DNA of 64,000 bases from Branchinecta lynchi (lineage: Eukaryota; Arthropoda; Branchiopoda; Anostraca; Branchinectidae): contig JAKZAP010000009.1 in the NCBI GenBank assembly GCA_023053575.1, positions 15,233,869 to 15,297,868 of the forward strand. The letters run 5' to 3'. Of the stretch, positions 1 to 13,400 are shown piece after piece (within the stretch, counting starts at the first letter, position 1; each line of letters opens with the position of its first letter). Below the pieces are notes generated by a model. The model saw only the letters and a list, made by a program, of their open reading frames with translations. It ran no database searches and was not told the origin of the DNA. The position numbers and the translations under genes are program-made.

Positions 1-23
1 TGCAAGATTTTTTTTTTACAGTG
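1..23. repeat. Truncated end of CACTGTAAAAA-family inverted-repeat element
   Basis: The window opens inside the end of a short TIR element. The terminal TTTTTTTACAGTG is followed by TA and matches the ends of the copies at 5583-5746, 40328-40517, 53252-53415 and 56839-57008. Confidence 0.6.
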
Positions 24-1044
24 TATAACCAAGTCTCGTCCGCAGGCCGCAGCATCGCTTTTTCATCATGTAGCTCCTCCCACAGGGCGGGCTTAGCACC
101 AAACTGTCACTTGTCATCTCTTAACTCCTCCCCATTTGGAAGCCATCAGCCAATTAGCGGCCTCGGTGGGCTTGGTTAAATTAGTTGGGTCTTTTAACTA
201 CTGTAGACAAGCAACAGGAAGTTTATTAATGCACTGTAGGTCCCAGGATGGCCCAACTCCTTACGGAAGCATAGTTTGTGGGGGGGACCTCCCACTAAAC
301 ACAAGAGTTACCCAAAATATTCAATGGTAGTAATTTCAAAACCCTGCACTACACAAAAGACTGACAAGTAAAGGGAAATGGGGTTGGAGAGTCTGCAATT
401 AATAGCCGGAAGGAGGTGAATACGTTTGTAGTTTGTTCACTGTTATATAAAATTTCGTCCAAGGAGATGTCCCAATTCCTCGAGAGATGGATAGAATTGC
501 TCGCGAAACATTGAGTAGGATTGGTTTACCTCCACCCTACTTAAAAAAAAAGATATCGGCTAGCTGCAATTCGAATTGCATACTTCGGGTACTGTAAATC
601 TCTATTTTCAATCGCATGAAAATTTTCAGTCACAAATAGAACTGTCAAACTTGGCGAGCTGCAGCGTTTTCTCGCATTACGGTCTTGTCCGTTTGTGTGA
701 AGTGTAATTTTGTTTGAAGTGTAAATTTGTATTATAATTTAAGTTCTTTTATTTCTTTTCTCGATGCACCCCAATATTTGTCTTTTCTAGAAGTGGGTAT
801 ATGAAAAGATTCATTCATTCATACACTGTAACCAGAAAATAATATTGACTAGATGAATTAAGTCAAAACATAGCCCAATTTCAGATCCAACGGACATCTC
901 CGGTCTTGTTATAATGCGCGGGTGTACGGTAATACTTCAAGGCCAAGTACGGCGGCTCTATACAAAAAATGTCCCACCGGGAAAGCCTGTTCTCTTCAAG
1001 GAAAATATCGTAGTCTCCGTTAGTTAAACAATACTCTATATTCC
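24..1044. other. No recognisable gene or repeat
   Basis: AT-rich sequence without a convincing host exon. A short minus-strand frame (about 884-1090, 69 codons) reads cleanly, but its upper end runs into a repeat shared with 7 kb and it shows no family I know, so I do not call it a gene. Confidence 0.5.
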
Positions 1045-1245
1045 TAAGTCCAAAACACGCCAGTGATTCTCGGGAAGAACGAGAAAACATAGCACTAACG
1101 ACTCAAACTCAACAACTCAATCCTGTGTTAACCAATCACGGCGATGTTTGGGAGCATCTGTGATACCGCTTCCGGCTCTTCCGCTAGGTACAGGGCGATT
1201 TTGCATTGGCAAGAAGAGTTAGTCATCGAGAGTATTGGCAAGACA
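1045..1245. repeat. About 200-bp dispersed repeat, copy 1
   Basis: From AACACGCCAGTGATTCTCGG to the AAGAAGAG motif this stretch is repeated at about 7010-7205 with roughly 90 percent identity by eye. It has no coding capacity and its class is unknown. Confidence 0.6.
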
Positions 1246-1497
1246 AACAACCATAGATGACAATCTACGAAACGTTGAGACCAACACCTCCACCGTCATC
1301 AAGTGAACGTCCAAGAAGGAACAGAAGATGTGCAGATTCAAGCTGCCTGAACTCATTCATCTGAAAGATCAGCACCATCACAACTCTCGAGAACAAGGTA
1401 TTCTGCACCACCGTAGGCAAACCAGGGAACATAAACATTCCTTGAGCCCAAGCTGACTTTGAAACATATATTCAAATAATGTATACATCGGATTCCT

Positions 1498-1558
1498 CAG
1501 CTACGATGCTTCATCAGCGATGTTTCGGCCCTTCTTGGCAAGGGCCCTCGTCAGGCTG
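1498..1558 (-). ncRNA. Hammerhead-ribozyme motif (minus copy of the pair)
   Basis: On the minus strand the order is CAGC, CTGACGA, a hairpin whose arms end in GGCCC and GGGCC, GAAA, a weak helix III closed by AC and GT, the cleavage base A, then GCTG pairing with CAGC. All invariant core bases of a type I hammerhead (CUGANGA and GAAA) are present. Confidence 0.6.
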
Positions 1559-1657
1559 TCAATCTTCAGGGTCAACGTTGGGGAAGGAAGCTTTACAGGT
1601 TTAATTTTACTGGACTACAGGTTTGTTTCCTTCCCCGACGTTGACCCTGAAGATTGA

Positions 1658-1718
1658 CAACCTGACGAGAACCCTTGCCAAGAATGGCCGAAACATCGCT
1701 GATAAAGCATCCTCGCTG
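1658..1718 (+). ncRNA. Degenerate hammerhead motif (plus copy of the pair)
   Basis: The core CTGACGA and GAAA are intact, but helix I is CAAC against GCTG and helix III begins with a C-C mismatch, so this copy is probably inactive. The base before GCTG is C instead of A. Confidence 0.45.
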
Positions 1719-2129
1719 ACGTATCCATTGTATACATTATTTGAATATATGAATCAGGGAACAGTCTCTAACGCTTGAGTAATTCGCCATTCTTTCAGTA
1801 CTCTCCGCGCATTAAAGCGCGATAGGAAACGCTACTCCGAGTTGACGCGTACAACTCTTTACCAAAGCAAATGTTAAAAACACAAGAATAGGTGAAATTC
1901 GGCCAGATTGGTAAGAAAAAGCAAACAAATAATGTGGCGTATAATGTCAGTAATACAACAAAATATCGATTTCTGTTAAAGTTTAACTGAAAAGCGAACT
2001 TATTTTTGTGTCATTTAATAGAGTTCACTGAATTATTTGGATTGTGCTGGGGATTTGTTTGCTCTCTATATGCTCTAGCATGACGATCACAATATCTAGG
2101 GCCGTCCTGAGAACTCAACTATGACATGG

Positions 2130-2325
2130 AAATTTGAATCTGACATATTCAAACAATGCATAAAACGGACAAGTCAGATGCTTTGGCGGCGCTTGCAGGT
2201 TCGTTCCTTCCCCAACTTTGTCCCAGAAGTTCGACAGCCGGACGAGAACCCTTCCAAGACGGGCCGAAATATCGCTGCCAAAGCATCGTAGCTGAAGTAT
2301 ACGTTTTATGCACTGATTGAATATA
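2130..2325. mobile_element. Decayed Penelope-like inverted pair
   Basis: A short minus-oriented piece (about 2130-2175) faces a full plus-oriented segment (about 2185-2325). The plus copy keeps the hammerhead layout at 2235-2294, but U4 of the core has become G (CGGACGA), which should abolish cleavage. Both outer ends read ATATTC and GAATAT, as in the 1.5 kb pair. Confidence 0.55.
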
Positions 2326-2922
2326 TGTTTCCCAGTCTGCTTAATCTGAATCTCAAGAGAAACGTCGGTTTTCAGCCCTAGTGAAGGTGCCTCACTGCCG
2401 TGAACACTTATTTTCCATAAATCTTTCCGTCACGCATAAAGCGTATTCTCGCCTTTCCCCGAGGATTCCTTTTGAGGACTCCTTTTTGGGGAGTCCTTGC
2501 GTTTTTGTTTGTCCCAGGGACTCACTCCCATCATCACCATCATCAAAAAGGACTCCCTTTCAGATTCGGAGGGCGGTCGATTTTTGCTGGCGTTGGTGCA
2601 ATGTAAAATTAATAAAAAACAATCAAAAAAGAAAAAAAAACTGGCTACATACTAATTTTGTCAACTACATATTTCTTTTAGAACAAAATCCATTTTGGAA
2701 GCATTCCCGTGTTCTCGTTGTTTTCCGTATGCGGGGTCCGCGTGAATGACTCCATCTGTTCTCGCCGTTCCCCTTGATTCCCCGAGGAGTCCTCGGGGGA
2801 ACGGCAAGAATACACCTATACAACACAGGTATAAGCGCATAGAGGTACCACAAATCCAACAGGGAAAATCGAGCATTTGTGAACACTGGAGCTATTTATT
2901 TTCATCGGGCCTTCAAGATTAT

Positions 2923-3484
2923 TTAAAGCTTAACTGAATAGGGCTGATTTATGACAGTGTCGTTACCCACCATATTTTTATCTAAATAGGCTAGAAAACC
3001 GGACAAAAACGCGTTACTTCGTTGATTTGTTATCCACGACTATTGAATTTTAGCAGACGAGTTTTTTCTTCTGCAACTTTTGTACCTCTATACGGACGTG
3101 CCTCAGTGTTCGAAATATTGAGCAACTACAGCGGCAAACAATTGCCGAAATTAACCCGCAACGGCGGATTTTTCATTATTCAAGCCAGGAAGATGAAAGA
3201 GACTGAAATATGGAAAGTAACCAGGACACAAACTCGTCCATTCATGTTGATTCTGATGTGATTCTGCAGTTTGGAATAGAACATTTCAGAATCTTTACTT
3301 TGTTGGCCATTGAGACGCACGCTTTTGCAGATATTCAAATTCTCCGCCAATTGACGAATTGTTATTTGTCGTGCAAACAGCAGAGATTCCCAACGTTACT
3401 ACTAGACTACGCGACAAAAAAATAAAAATCACTTAGAAAAAATCACTATAAAAATAAGTTGGCTTTTCAGTTAATCTTTAAGTG
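2923..3484. repeat. TIR element, TTAAAG-TTAACTGAA family
   Basis: It starts with TTTAAAGCTTAACTGAATAG and ends with the inverse CTTTTCAGTTAATCTTTAAG. The copy at 42205-42385 has the same ends plus shared internal blocks (GTTACCCACC, GCGTTACTTCG). The middle (about 3040-3420) is missing from that copy and may be a later insertion. Half copies lie near 1.98 and 37.7 kb. Confidence 0.6.
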
Positions 3485-3559
3485 AATATGTGAAGGGTAA
3501 CAAGATTGTCACTTCTCCGCCCTTTTTGGCTAAACTGTGATATCGTAGTAGTATGATTC

Positions 3560-4250
3560 TGAAGAATTAAGAGGGATGTTTTCGCGTGGATGGCTCTGGT
3601 TCCGTCGATCTCCCGTCGAGCTCGACGGACATTTTCGCATGGATGCCGTCGACCTCTATGTCATTTTCCGGTGTACGGATGAACAGGTGAATGTGCCATC
3701 CGGCTCGATGGAAGCCTCCCGTCCAACACCGCTCCGAGCGTTAAGCTGAACGGGAATATTGTGTGGACCTTCCCACTCATACGCTCCTATCCAGCTGAAT
3801 GGGCATTTTCGCGTGGACGGAACCCATCTTCCTCAGCCGTTCAACGCTCTTGATTATCTGTCTTTCACAGTATCCCTTATGAGATTCTGAAATCACTGCT
3901 TTTCACCACAGTTTTCTATACCCACGACTTTTAGCATTTTTTGGGCCTAGCCGAGTTTTGAAAACCACGCAACGCAAAACTTCGCCTTACGCTTCAAGGT
4001 CCGTCATCCACTCTTTCACAAATAAGGACATGCAACTCTTCAAAGTATTATTTTTCATTCCGGAAAAAACGGCAGACCTGAAATGGCAGATCATCAGGCC
4101 TACATTATGTTTTGAACTTCTTCTGTTTTGCTTGGTTTTCCACTTTTCAACCAAGGCACAATCAACGCTCGCTCGATTTTCTCATTTTCGCGTGGACGGG
4201 GTCACCAGTTCAGCTCTACAGCCATCCATGCGAAAACGTTCCCGAGATTG
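3560..4250. repeat. Dispersed ATTTTCGCGTGGA motifs
   Basis: The motif recurs near 3580, 3630, 3795 and 4185, and inverted near 4225, always beside GTCGA or GACGG words. It looks like a decayed repeat with internal subrepeats. It lies downstream of the last visible Skeletor-like exon and holds no exon I can recognise. Confidence 0.4.
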
Positions 4251-4467
4251 ACTGATTGACGACATCAGAATAAAAAACCTGGCTTTGGCGAAGAGTTTCA
4301 GGCGTCAACTCGAAGTAGCGTTCCCGATGGTCAAATTCGCTACGGGCATTAAACTGGAAAATTGCAAATAAGAAAGAGGCTGTGTAGACACTGACAAGAA
4401 CTCGGGAGACCTCCACCCAAGCGACCTTCCACCAGATCCACCACCAAGTCCAAAATGGCAGACTTAC

Positions 4468-7400
4468 AACAATGTTCAACAGAGATGGCGGGACATTCAA
4501 ACCCTTCTGCACGAGGACTGAACCTAGATTCTCTTCCTGGGTCACACTGAAGATACTCAGCCAATCAATCTCATTCACTGTTATCTCGCCGGGAAGAACA
4601 ACAATTACATCTTCGTCGACGTAGGCGCGAAGATCGTCGAGACTGGAAAGTCAACACATTTAAAGTAGGGGAGACACTAACAATTATACCTTTTCCTCCC
4701 CGTTAATAACGCCACGCGCTTTCATCAAAAGTTGCATTTTTGCAGATACTATGGTATCTGATACCACGGTCTAAAGGCGTTTTTGCAGTTATCGCGGCGT
4801 CTGGCTTTTACTGTGGTATCTGAAAAATTCATCTCACTTTCATCATCACCAACACAAGAGTCTAGTTTTTTGTCAAATTGGTGGGAAAGCGGGGCACTCT
4901 AGATGTGAGTGGATATCAGTATTTCTTTTTGGGTGACCTCTAGAGGCGCAAATCCGGAAATTCTCATTTTTGTAAAGCAACCGTACATGGAATATAAGGA
5001 GTGAATGGGGAGGGCAAAGCGAGATGATAACGGCGGTCCATTCCTTAACCAGGTAACGCTCCTGACCCGAGTTAGACTGCATAATATACTATGCTGGCGC
5101 GAAGCGGCGCGGGCGGAACCTGACAGTTCAATAACAGGCGGCGGCGCGGTGGGCGTTAAGCCTCACAAAGTGAGATCCCCCTACGCGCAGGTGATAAAAA
5201 AAAACAAAAAAAAAACACTGCAACAAAGACTAGTTGCAGATCCGGTTACCGTGGTAACAGATACCATGGTATCAGGAGAAACGCAAACGACTGTATCCTC
5301 GGTAAATACTTATATTTACCGTCGAGGTTTTCGTTGTGTCGGTAAATATTCCTTCAGCCGAAGCTGACTGGAAATCCCATCCAAAAATTACTCAGAACGG
5401 AAAAGTCCGCTCGGATATTCTTCAGCGATATATCGGACCTTTTTGCCAAGGATCCTCTTCAGGTATAGCTGGAAGGACTCTTTCAGGCTCGCGCCGCAAA
5501 GGAAAGTTTAGAGGCTTATTTTGTTTAAGGGGGACGCACTTCCACTGGAGAAAACAGGAAATATCTAGTGAAAAACAGGGTATACAAAAAAATCTTGCAG
5601 TATTTGCTAATGGGATTAATCTTGTCTCTAAAAAGATAATCTTATCTCTAATTTGCATTAATCTTATCTCAGGAGAGATAAGATTAATCCCAGTAGCAAA
5701 TACTGCAGTTAACTTTAATCTTAACCCCGAGAAACTTTTTACAGTGTACGTGATGGCCCTTCTGAGAAAGAGAGAGAGAGATTTTAATTTAAAAAAGGGC
5801 TTTCACAGCGCGTGGCGCCGAATTGGCGCTTCACGTCAGGTTATTTACAAACTTGTCAGATAAAAACCGATCGTCAACGAGAAACTGAGTCAACAGAAGA
5901 AAAAATACACATATCACTGGTTAATAAGATTTACAAACGCAGGAATGAAACTCTTCCTGTATCTCTCGTGGATTGGTGGGAGATGTTGAAGGGTGGGGAC
6001 TTTCTGGGAGTTGGGTCTTTGAGGTAGGGATCTTAAAGGTTGAAAAGGCGGGGGGAATAAATCTTGGAAACGGGGATTTGTCATGGCTTTATTGCCAAAC
6101 CGAGTGCACAGGAGGGTTCTTCTCTCCGATAAAGTAGTGAGCTGGAAATGCTTAAGAAGGAGGTGATATGGGAGTAAGTAAGTAAGTAATTTATCTATAA
6201 CCCGCCGTTTTCAGAAAGCGGAGTAAATGAAGAAAGTAAATAATGCGTAATAAATGCGTATGCGTCGACGCAACGCAAGGATAGAACTTGGTTATATTCT
6301 TGCGATTGCGATGGAGTTTACCTTGACCATAAATAATTCTTAATGCTCGCTTCTGGACTGACTCTACTGAATTAGATTGGGAAACAGTAAACCCGAAATG
6401 CCAAACCGGACAAGAGTATTCAACAATAGGGCGGATAAAACTTGTATAAATTCTTAAAAGCTGGATTTTCGGTCAAGAAAACTTGGAGAAGAATTTACGC
6501 GTAGAAAGCGCCAAATTAGCTTGCTTTGTGATGTTAGCGACGTGGGCTTCCCACTGTCCTATGTGTGGTCTAACTGATATTAATCTTTTACATTTTATGT
6601 GTGAACGGGGAAGTTGGAGGAATTAATCAATCAACGAATGTTTACGAAAGTTTATTTTCCAAATAGCTTAAAGCCAGAAGAGGAATTTACGAAATACACA
6701 AACACGAAACAAATTAACTAACACACTTACAAGATATGACCAGAATTAAGTGATGGGATGAAACTATGTAAACATTGGGCAGAAGGATTAGAAGGATACG
6801 GAGAAAACTGATCGTCAGTTTTCCTCTCAGACCGACGCAAGGAAGACGGGAGGGGAGGGAGGAATAGACGGCCCACCTGTGGACAACACATTATCTTTGC
6901 TCCAAAACTGTTTGAAAGAGTATTTTTCTGCGGTAATTAAGAAAAAATGTTCTGGAGGAGGAGTGTTTTAAGAGAGAAAGGGTTAATACATTTAATACTC
7001 TATGACTAAGTCTAAAACACGTCGGTGATCCTCGGGAAGAACGAGAGGACTAACGACTCAAACTCAACAACTATATCCTGCGTTTACCAATCACGGCGAT
7101 GTCTGGGAGCAACCGTGATACCGCTTCCGGCTCTTCCGCTAGGTACAAGGCGATTTTGCATCGGCAAGAAGAGGTAGTCATCAAGAGTATTGGAGATAAG
7201 TGTTTTGCACTAAATGGATATTTGGCGCTATTCGTCCGGTTACCAGCGAAGCATCGGGAGCATCTAACGTAAGTGTCATGAAGTTATATCCATGATTGTC
7301 GTTTTGCTTATCCTTTTCTTATATGTCTGATCGTGTTCGTTATTTCCTGAGTGGTTGCTACGTCTAGTTGGCTTTTTGCAATAAATATATCTCTATCTTC

Positions 7401-10400
7401 TTTATTTTTCTCTAAAGTTCACCTCCATAAAAAAAAAATTTAAGAATAGTTCTTCCGTGTAATATTTTTGCCTTAATATTTTTCCGTATGTGTAGTTTAT
7501 TTATACTTGTAATGTGATGTAACTATTGTAATGTGAATATGTTCGATGTAGATTAGTGTATAGGTAGTGGATCCACAACAAGATAGATTCAGGGGGTCTT
7601 GTTTCTTGCCTTATATTTATGTTATGTAGTTTGTATTGTGTGAATAAATGAATCTATCGCCGAAGGATATCCTAGCTTACTTTTACGTTCTTAGCAATTT
7701 TTTGGCATATGTTGTGTTGGTACCGACTGGACAAACTACCGCAGGACAGTTTGAACCTGACGTAGTCCAAGGAGGGATACCGACTAGAAGCTCGGTGAAA
7801 CAAAATTTCGAAAAATAGTCGTATGGAGTTGCAAGAAAAAGTAGCATGCAGTAGTAACTGTTGCCACTACTACTAAAGATTAACCCAGTCGGAGGCATGT
7901 TAAATCAAAGTATTCCATACTACTACATATCAATACATGCAACTTTTTCGTACAGCTACCATACAACTACACAGTCAAAGAATTTTACATCGGGATGTTA
8001 ACTGGCTAGGAAGTTCGAAAAGTACTTACTATCCTTTCTCATCTGGAACGACAAACCCCTTCGCGGATGGTTGAGGACCCACTCCTGCCCAGAAATGTGC
8101 CCCTTTGACTTTACCATTGTAGAAGAGTTTGCTGATTTTGATACTTTTGGCATCAAGGATGATTACAGGGCCACTCTGAACTCCCGATTTTCGTCTCGAA
8201 AGTTCGGAAAGAACCTGCGGGTTGGGTGACTCGAACCCTTCGAAGATGGAAACGTCTCCATAAACTTCCTGAAAAAGGACAGCTTTTGTTATTGTTATTA
8301 TTTTGTAGGGTAGGCTAGAAACTGTGGCCGAGACTCAGGCCACAAACAGCCCATAATCTTAAAGGACCTCTCTTACCTATAATAGGCTACTAACGCAACT
8401 TACTTCCACAATCACTCCATATATTTCTAAACCCAGAGACCCGTCTATTGACCTAGATGGAAAAGAATCTTGTGTAGGGCTAAAAACATTCGAATTTTCT
8501 GTATTTCAAGTATTTATTTATGTACTAAATGATACAACACTGGACAACTTGGTCTGTTGGCCTAGATGGAAAAGAATCTTGTGTAGGCCTAGCTAAACTA
8601 CATTTTAAAGATTAAAGGAAATGAAACACAACCGAAAAAGACACAAAAAAGAGGAGCATAGTAAGCATAGCTTAGATATAAAGTGGTTGTTCTTAGTTGT
8701 AAACATCTGAAAAAGAATTCATATTTGGAACCTGAAACTGGTTTAAAACCATCCAAACAATACATCTGTAATTCCATGAAGCTCCGAACTCTTTGAAGGC
8801 TGAGGTAGCCCAGAGCCGACAGACCTCGGATATAGCTCGCTGCCACTGGGTCAAACCATGACGGAAGGACTAGAGACGTCACTTTTCCTACATAGCATAC
8901 ATTGTTTTAATACATTAAGGATGTCTTACCTGACTGGCGACATCGAATATAGCAAACCATTTGAGTTCACTGATTTTCTTATTATCTGGCACTGTCAGTT
9001 TAACGTTTTTGTTCAAGTAGGATTTCAGTACATTTGTCCTGAAAAAAAAACAACAAGAATAAATTAAATGAAACCGTATATAATTATTACATTTTCCATA
9101 CTTTCATGAAACAATGACGCTGACAGACGACCAGGTTTTCCCTGACGGACTTTCTATTTTTATTCAAGGAGATAACGAAATCTCAACTTTTCCAAAGGGA
9201 ATCAATCGTGGTGTCGGAAATCATAGCAATTTCAGTCCATGATCGCCCACACCTGACCTCTTGTTAGAGGCATAAATGGGAAATAATCAGTCTAAAATCA
9301 GTATGCCACGTATCAGTATTTCAATCAGTACAACAGTAAAAATTTCCTTCCAATTACCAATGCTGCTTGAAATTAGGTGCATTCCTAGGGTTTATGTTCC
9401 TATGCTTTATGACAGAAATTAAAATTAAACTATTATTAAATTAACAGATAAACATTATTAGCTTGTATAAAGCGCCATCTATGTATTATATATTAATTTA
9501 AGTGACATGGGGATGTGAACCCTTCGGAGATCACTGTTCCAATGGCCGGATCTACCTGACTAATTTGGTGACCATGTTGAAAAGCCCCACGGTAGCTCAG
9601 AGCGGCTGGCTTGTAAGCAGAGGTTCCTGGGTTCAAATCCGGGCTGAGGAGTATTTTTGTCTTTCAATTCACTACTTAAACAAAATAACTAATCGTCGAC
9701 ACACTTTAAAACCTCTAGTGTAAGTCACGTGTGTAAGTCACAGTTAGCTAAGCACAGAATAGACAAGTCTATGTAGATGGTGCAAAGATGAGTTTTGTGT
9801 CCGTGGCATCTCTGATTCGTATAAGCATTTGCGGTTAAGTTACCAACTAGAAGAAATATGAAATAGTGTGTGTAGCGGACGAGCATGGTAATACTGGCGA
9901 CTGGTTTCTGATGTTACGCAGCTAGTCTGTCCAAAGGCTACACTCACTCTGTCAGAAGTTTCATTACATATAACGCAAGGGTTCCAACAGACAAAACTTG
10001 GGATGTAATCCGATTTTGAAAACATTATGCATATCAACCATTGCCAGGAAGACCGGAAAAAACACCGAAAAAGCATCCGCTCAATTTTTATTTTTCGTCA
10101 TGTTTTCGGAAAAGTCGGCAGACACTTTTTCGGGTCTTCCTGGCAATGCTTGTTACACATAACATTTTCAAAATCGCAACAGATTACATCCCAAATTTTG
10201 TCTGCTGAAACTGCGCATCCTTGTGTTATCTGTAAAGAATCTTTTGACAGTGCAGTTCGTTAGCCAATAACCAAGACACATTTACTGGAGCTCTTACTTA
10301 TCGGAGTTGGGTCAACACTCTGAGCTTGCTTCATATCTTCAGACTCTACTGAGACCTGTCTGAACAGTTCCCAACTGGGAAATCCGTTCCTTTATCCTGT

Positions 10401-13400
10401 ACCCAGCTTCGATCCAGCTTTGCTGGATTTGCTTCACCCAACAGGGTTGCCTTTCCTTCCTTCTTCAGCGAATAACTATCTAGCTTGTAAATGTAAGGTT
10501 GACGACTTGATGACCAACGAGGCAGTTTGTTTTGGGTCCTATTTTCTCAGTTGGAGGTAAGGTATTAATCTTCTTCAGTCTGGAGAAAAATTTGGCCGTT
10601 AGAGCTAGTTGGAATATAGACAGAGCTGAGGAGAGAGCTTGTTTAGTGAGTTTTTGTTCAAAATATATTTTTATCAAATTGTCAAACGAAAATAGGATAA
10701 TATGAAAAAAAAAAAGAAAATCTGTGGGTACCCTTACTCACTTTTCAAATAAATGTAAGAAGGATCAAAAGGAGTCTGACAAATTTACCAATATAGCAAA
10801 AAAAACTAAATTTTCTCTGTTTATTGATCTATTTAAAGAGAAAGTTATATTTATACTTTGTAAATCAAGAAAAAGGCTTGGTAAATGAGTGTAAGTCACA
10901 AAACCAATACCGATTTTCAATCAGTAAGCAGAAGCTCTGGTTTAGGGCGAAAGCCGAACGCATTCACACCCGACAAGACAAGCTCTGGTTTGACTTTACC
11001 AGCTTTGCTTTACTCAATTCACTCACCTTCCCATTTCATTCGGAATAATGAACCCCTGACTTCCAGGTCTGTTGGATCCACCAGCAAAAAAGAATGTATC
11101 TTGTCCAAGACCATCATAAATGAAATCTCTGATCAACAAAGTATTGTCATCAACAGCATACACTTCTCCTCCAACCTGATGATGATAGGAATTGAGCTTC
11201 CCAATGAGTCTGCCAAAGTACTTTTCTTTGCCATCAATCTGACTAAAACAGGGTCCAACTAAAAATAAACAAGACACTTAGTTATCTTCTTATTTTGGAG
11301 GCTTGGCTTAGTCTAGCAAAGTCCGCCCTTTTTTTTTATAACCATGCTCAAAACCTAACCATGGTCAACCATTCACGATTAATCCACAGTCAAGTGTTAG
11401 GGTACCATACTGGTGCCTATACTATTTCCGTTGGTTTCTATTTCCATACACACCATACGGAATTAGTTTTCTAGCTTAGATGTGCCTCAGATGCATAAGA
11501 ACCTTTCTAAACTAGTAAAACCTGTTGAAAGATGTTTATATTCACTGATAAATCTTTCTTAATTGAGATATCTAGGCACTGTTGTGCCGGAAATGAAACA
11601 CAGCACCCCGCGTTATTACAGTACAAGAGAGTCAATATCGATGCCTGAAAGACAAAAAGACAAAGATATTCTCTGTTTCAAACACTAAATTTTGTCTTAT
11701 ACTGAATTCATGTTCGTTTCTAACAGTTATCCAATTTCCTTTCATTTTTTTGAAGTACCTACGGTTAAACAATGATGGCGTGACTAAAACAAAATTCTGA
11801 TGACCCGACGTCAGCCCGACGTTAACAAAGTCACCAAAAGTTATGGGTCCTCGCAGAAATTCGTCTAGTGGCAATGCAGCTTGTATGCTAATATTTTGAC
11901 ACTGTTTTTTTATTTCTGGGGTGAGTTAAAGACAACCAAAGCTGGGCAAAGTAATCAGCAATTTATTTATTTAATTTAACTAGACAACGCACTTCCACCT
12001 CTACCACTCAACCAGCGAATCTACAGGATGTTCACCCAACCTTATTCGCCGGCCAGTGCGATTTAAGGTAATTTAAGGTATATTATAACGAAAATAGTAC
12101 AGTATATAAGCTCCAGTTGGCTCCAGTATGTCTAAATAAACATACATCTACTGTACTGATCGGTCTAGTACACTAGCCCCTTTTCAGGCCCGGTGCTCAA
12201 ACGTCTAGCACCATGCCTGGGTGCTAGACGTTCAAGCACTGTACCTTGGATTTCATGTATGGTGCATGGATTTCAGTATACAGTGTATACATCAAAAACA
12301 CAGTTTCTGTCATAGCAACTGAGCACCAGCTCGGACAGGGCTGAAATTACTGCCATGAATTAGAGAAATCAAAGACAATCCTTTATATATTTTTCACAAC
12401 AAAAACAAAAGGGCTCGGCTAATAATACATGTGAAAAACCTCATTTCCTTTTCTACATAGTCAAGGGTTTTGCATGCAAAGTGTCCTGTGCCTCAGCTTT
12501 TTCTACCTAGCAGCCAACCAGAATATTGGCTCTTGGGGAATAGATAGGGAAAATACATGGAAAATAGATACTCGTCGTCCTTCAAGTAAGCTTCCTATGC
12601 CTTTAATTGTTTCCAAGCGATCAAGATTTTCCCCTAAAAATATTATTACTAAATATTGGAACAAATATGAATCTTGTTTTAACCAGAGTCTGTCGCTCAT
12701 AACAATAAAAGCTAAAATTAAAGCTGTACTTATTAATGAATATTAGTTTGTGAGTAGCTCCCGGCCGTTCAGCTACCGGATAAATAATAATATAATTATA
12801 AAAATACAAATTTTTTGTATGTTTTTTTTTTTTTTTTTTTTTGGTGTGAGATAGAGTGAGAAGTGTGATGGCATCAGTTTCTTCTGGGTTTGTTTGTTTA
12901 TCCCGTTTGTCGCCCGGCTTTCGAGCCAGTCTCCCTGCTGGGGACGTTATGTGAATATTGGTAAATATGTATGTTTAAATAATAAAAGAACTTGAACAGA
13001 ACTTGAAGATAAGGTGCTGTTAGGTTTTTCATCTCCATCATCATTAGAGCCCTTTTGTTTTTGTTGTGAAAAATATATAAGGGATTGTCTTTGATTTCTC
13101 TAATTCATAGTAGTAATTTTAGCCCTGTCCAAGCCGGTGCTCAGTTGTGATGACAAAAACTGTGTTTTTTCTGTATGCACTGTATACTGAAATCCATGCA
13201 CCATACATGAAATCCAAGGTACAGTGCTTAACGTCTAGCCAGCATCTAGCACCCAGGCATGGTGCTAGAGGTTTGAGCACCGCAGGAGCACTGTGCCTGA
13301 AATGGGGCTAGTGTACTAGACTGGTACTGATGAGGCAAAATAGCTTCTTATTGCTGCTAAGAACAGACCATCAGAGCAGTATCTGATGGATGTTTTGAGT

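Larger units (their letters stand above)
1432..1754. mobile_element. Penelope-like terminal segment, inverted pair
   Basis: Two copies of a roughly 130-bp segment lie head to head. Each holds CAGGTTTGTTTCCTTCCC and, further on, the hammerhead core described in separate entries. The direct repeat CAGGGAACA flanks the pair (1423-1431 and 1755-1763), which fits a target-site duplication made when the pair inserted as a unit. Further copies lie at 2130-2325, 29.9, 30.8, 41.55-41.85 and 55.4 kb. Assignment to Penelope-like elements rests on the hammerhead core and the inverted-repeat layout; no reverse-transcriptase or GIY-YIG frame remains. Confidence 0.6.

Noticed and set aside
4216..4467. Continuation of the long minus-strand frame beyond 4468
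   Set aside because: A good donor (GTT|GTAAGT) ends the exon at 4468; residues after it (WTWWWIWWK) are intron translated.
9584..9652. Functional tRNA (apparent TGT anticodon)
   Set aside because: The acceptor stem does not pair and the sequence continues into a SINE tail shared with other loci.
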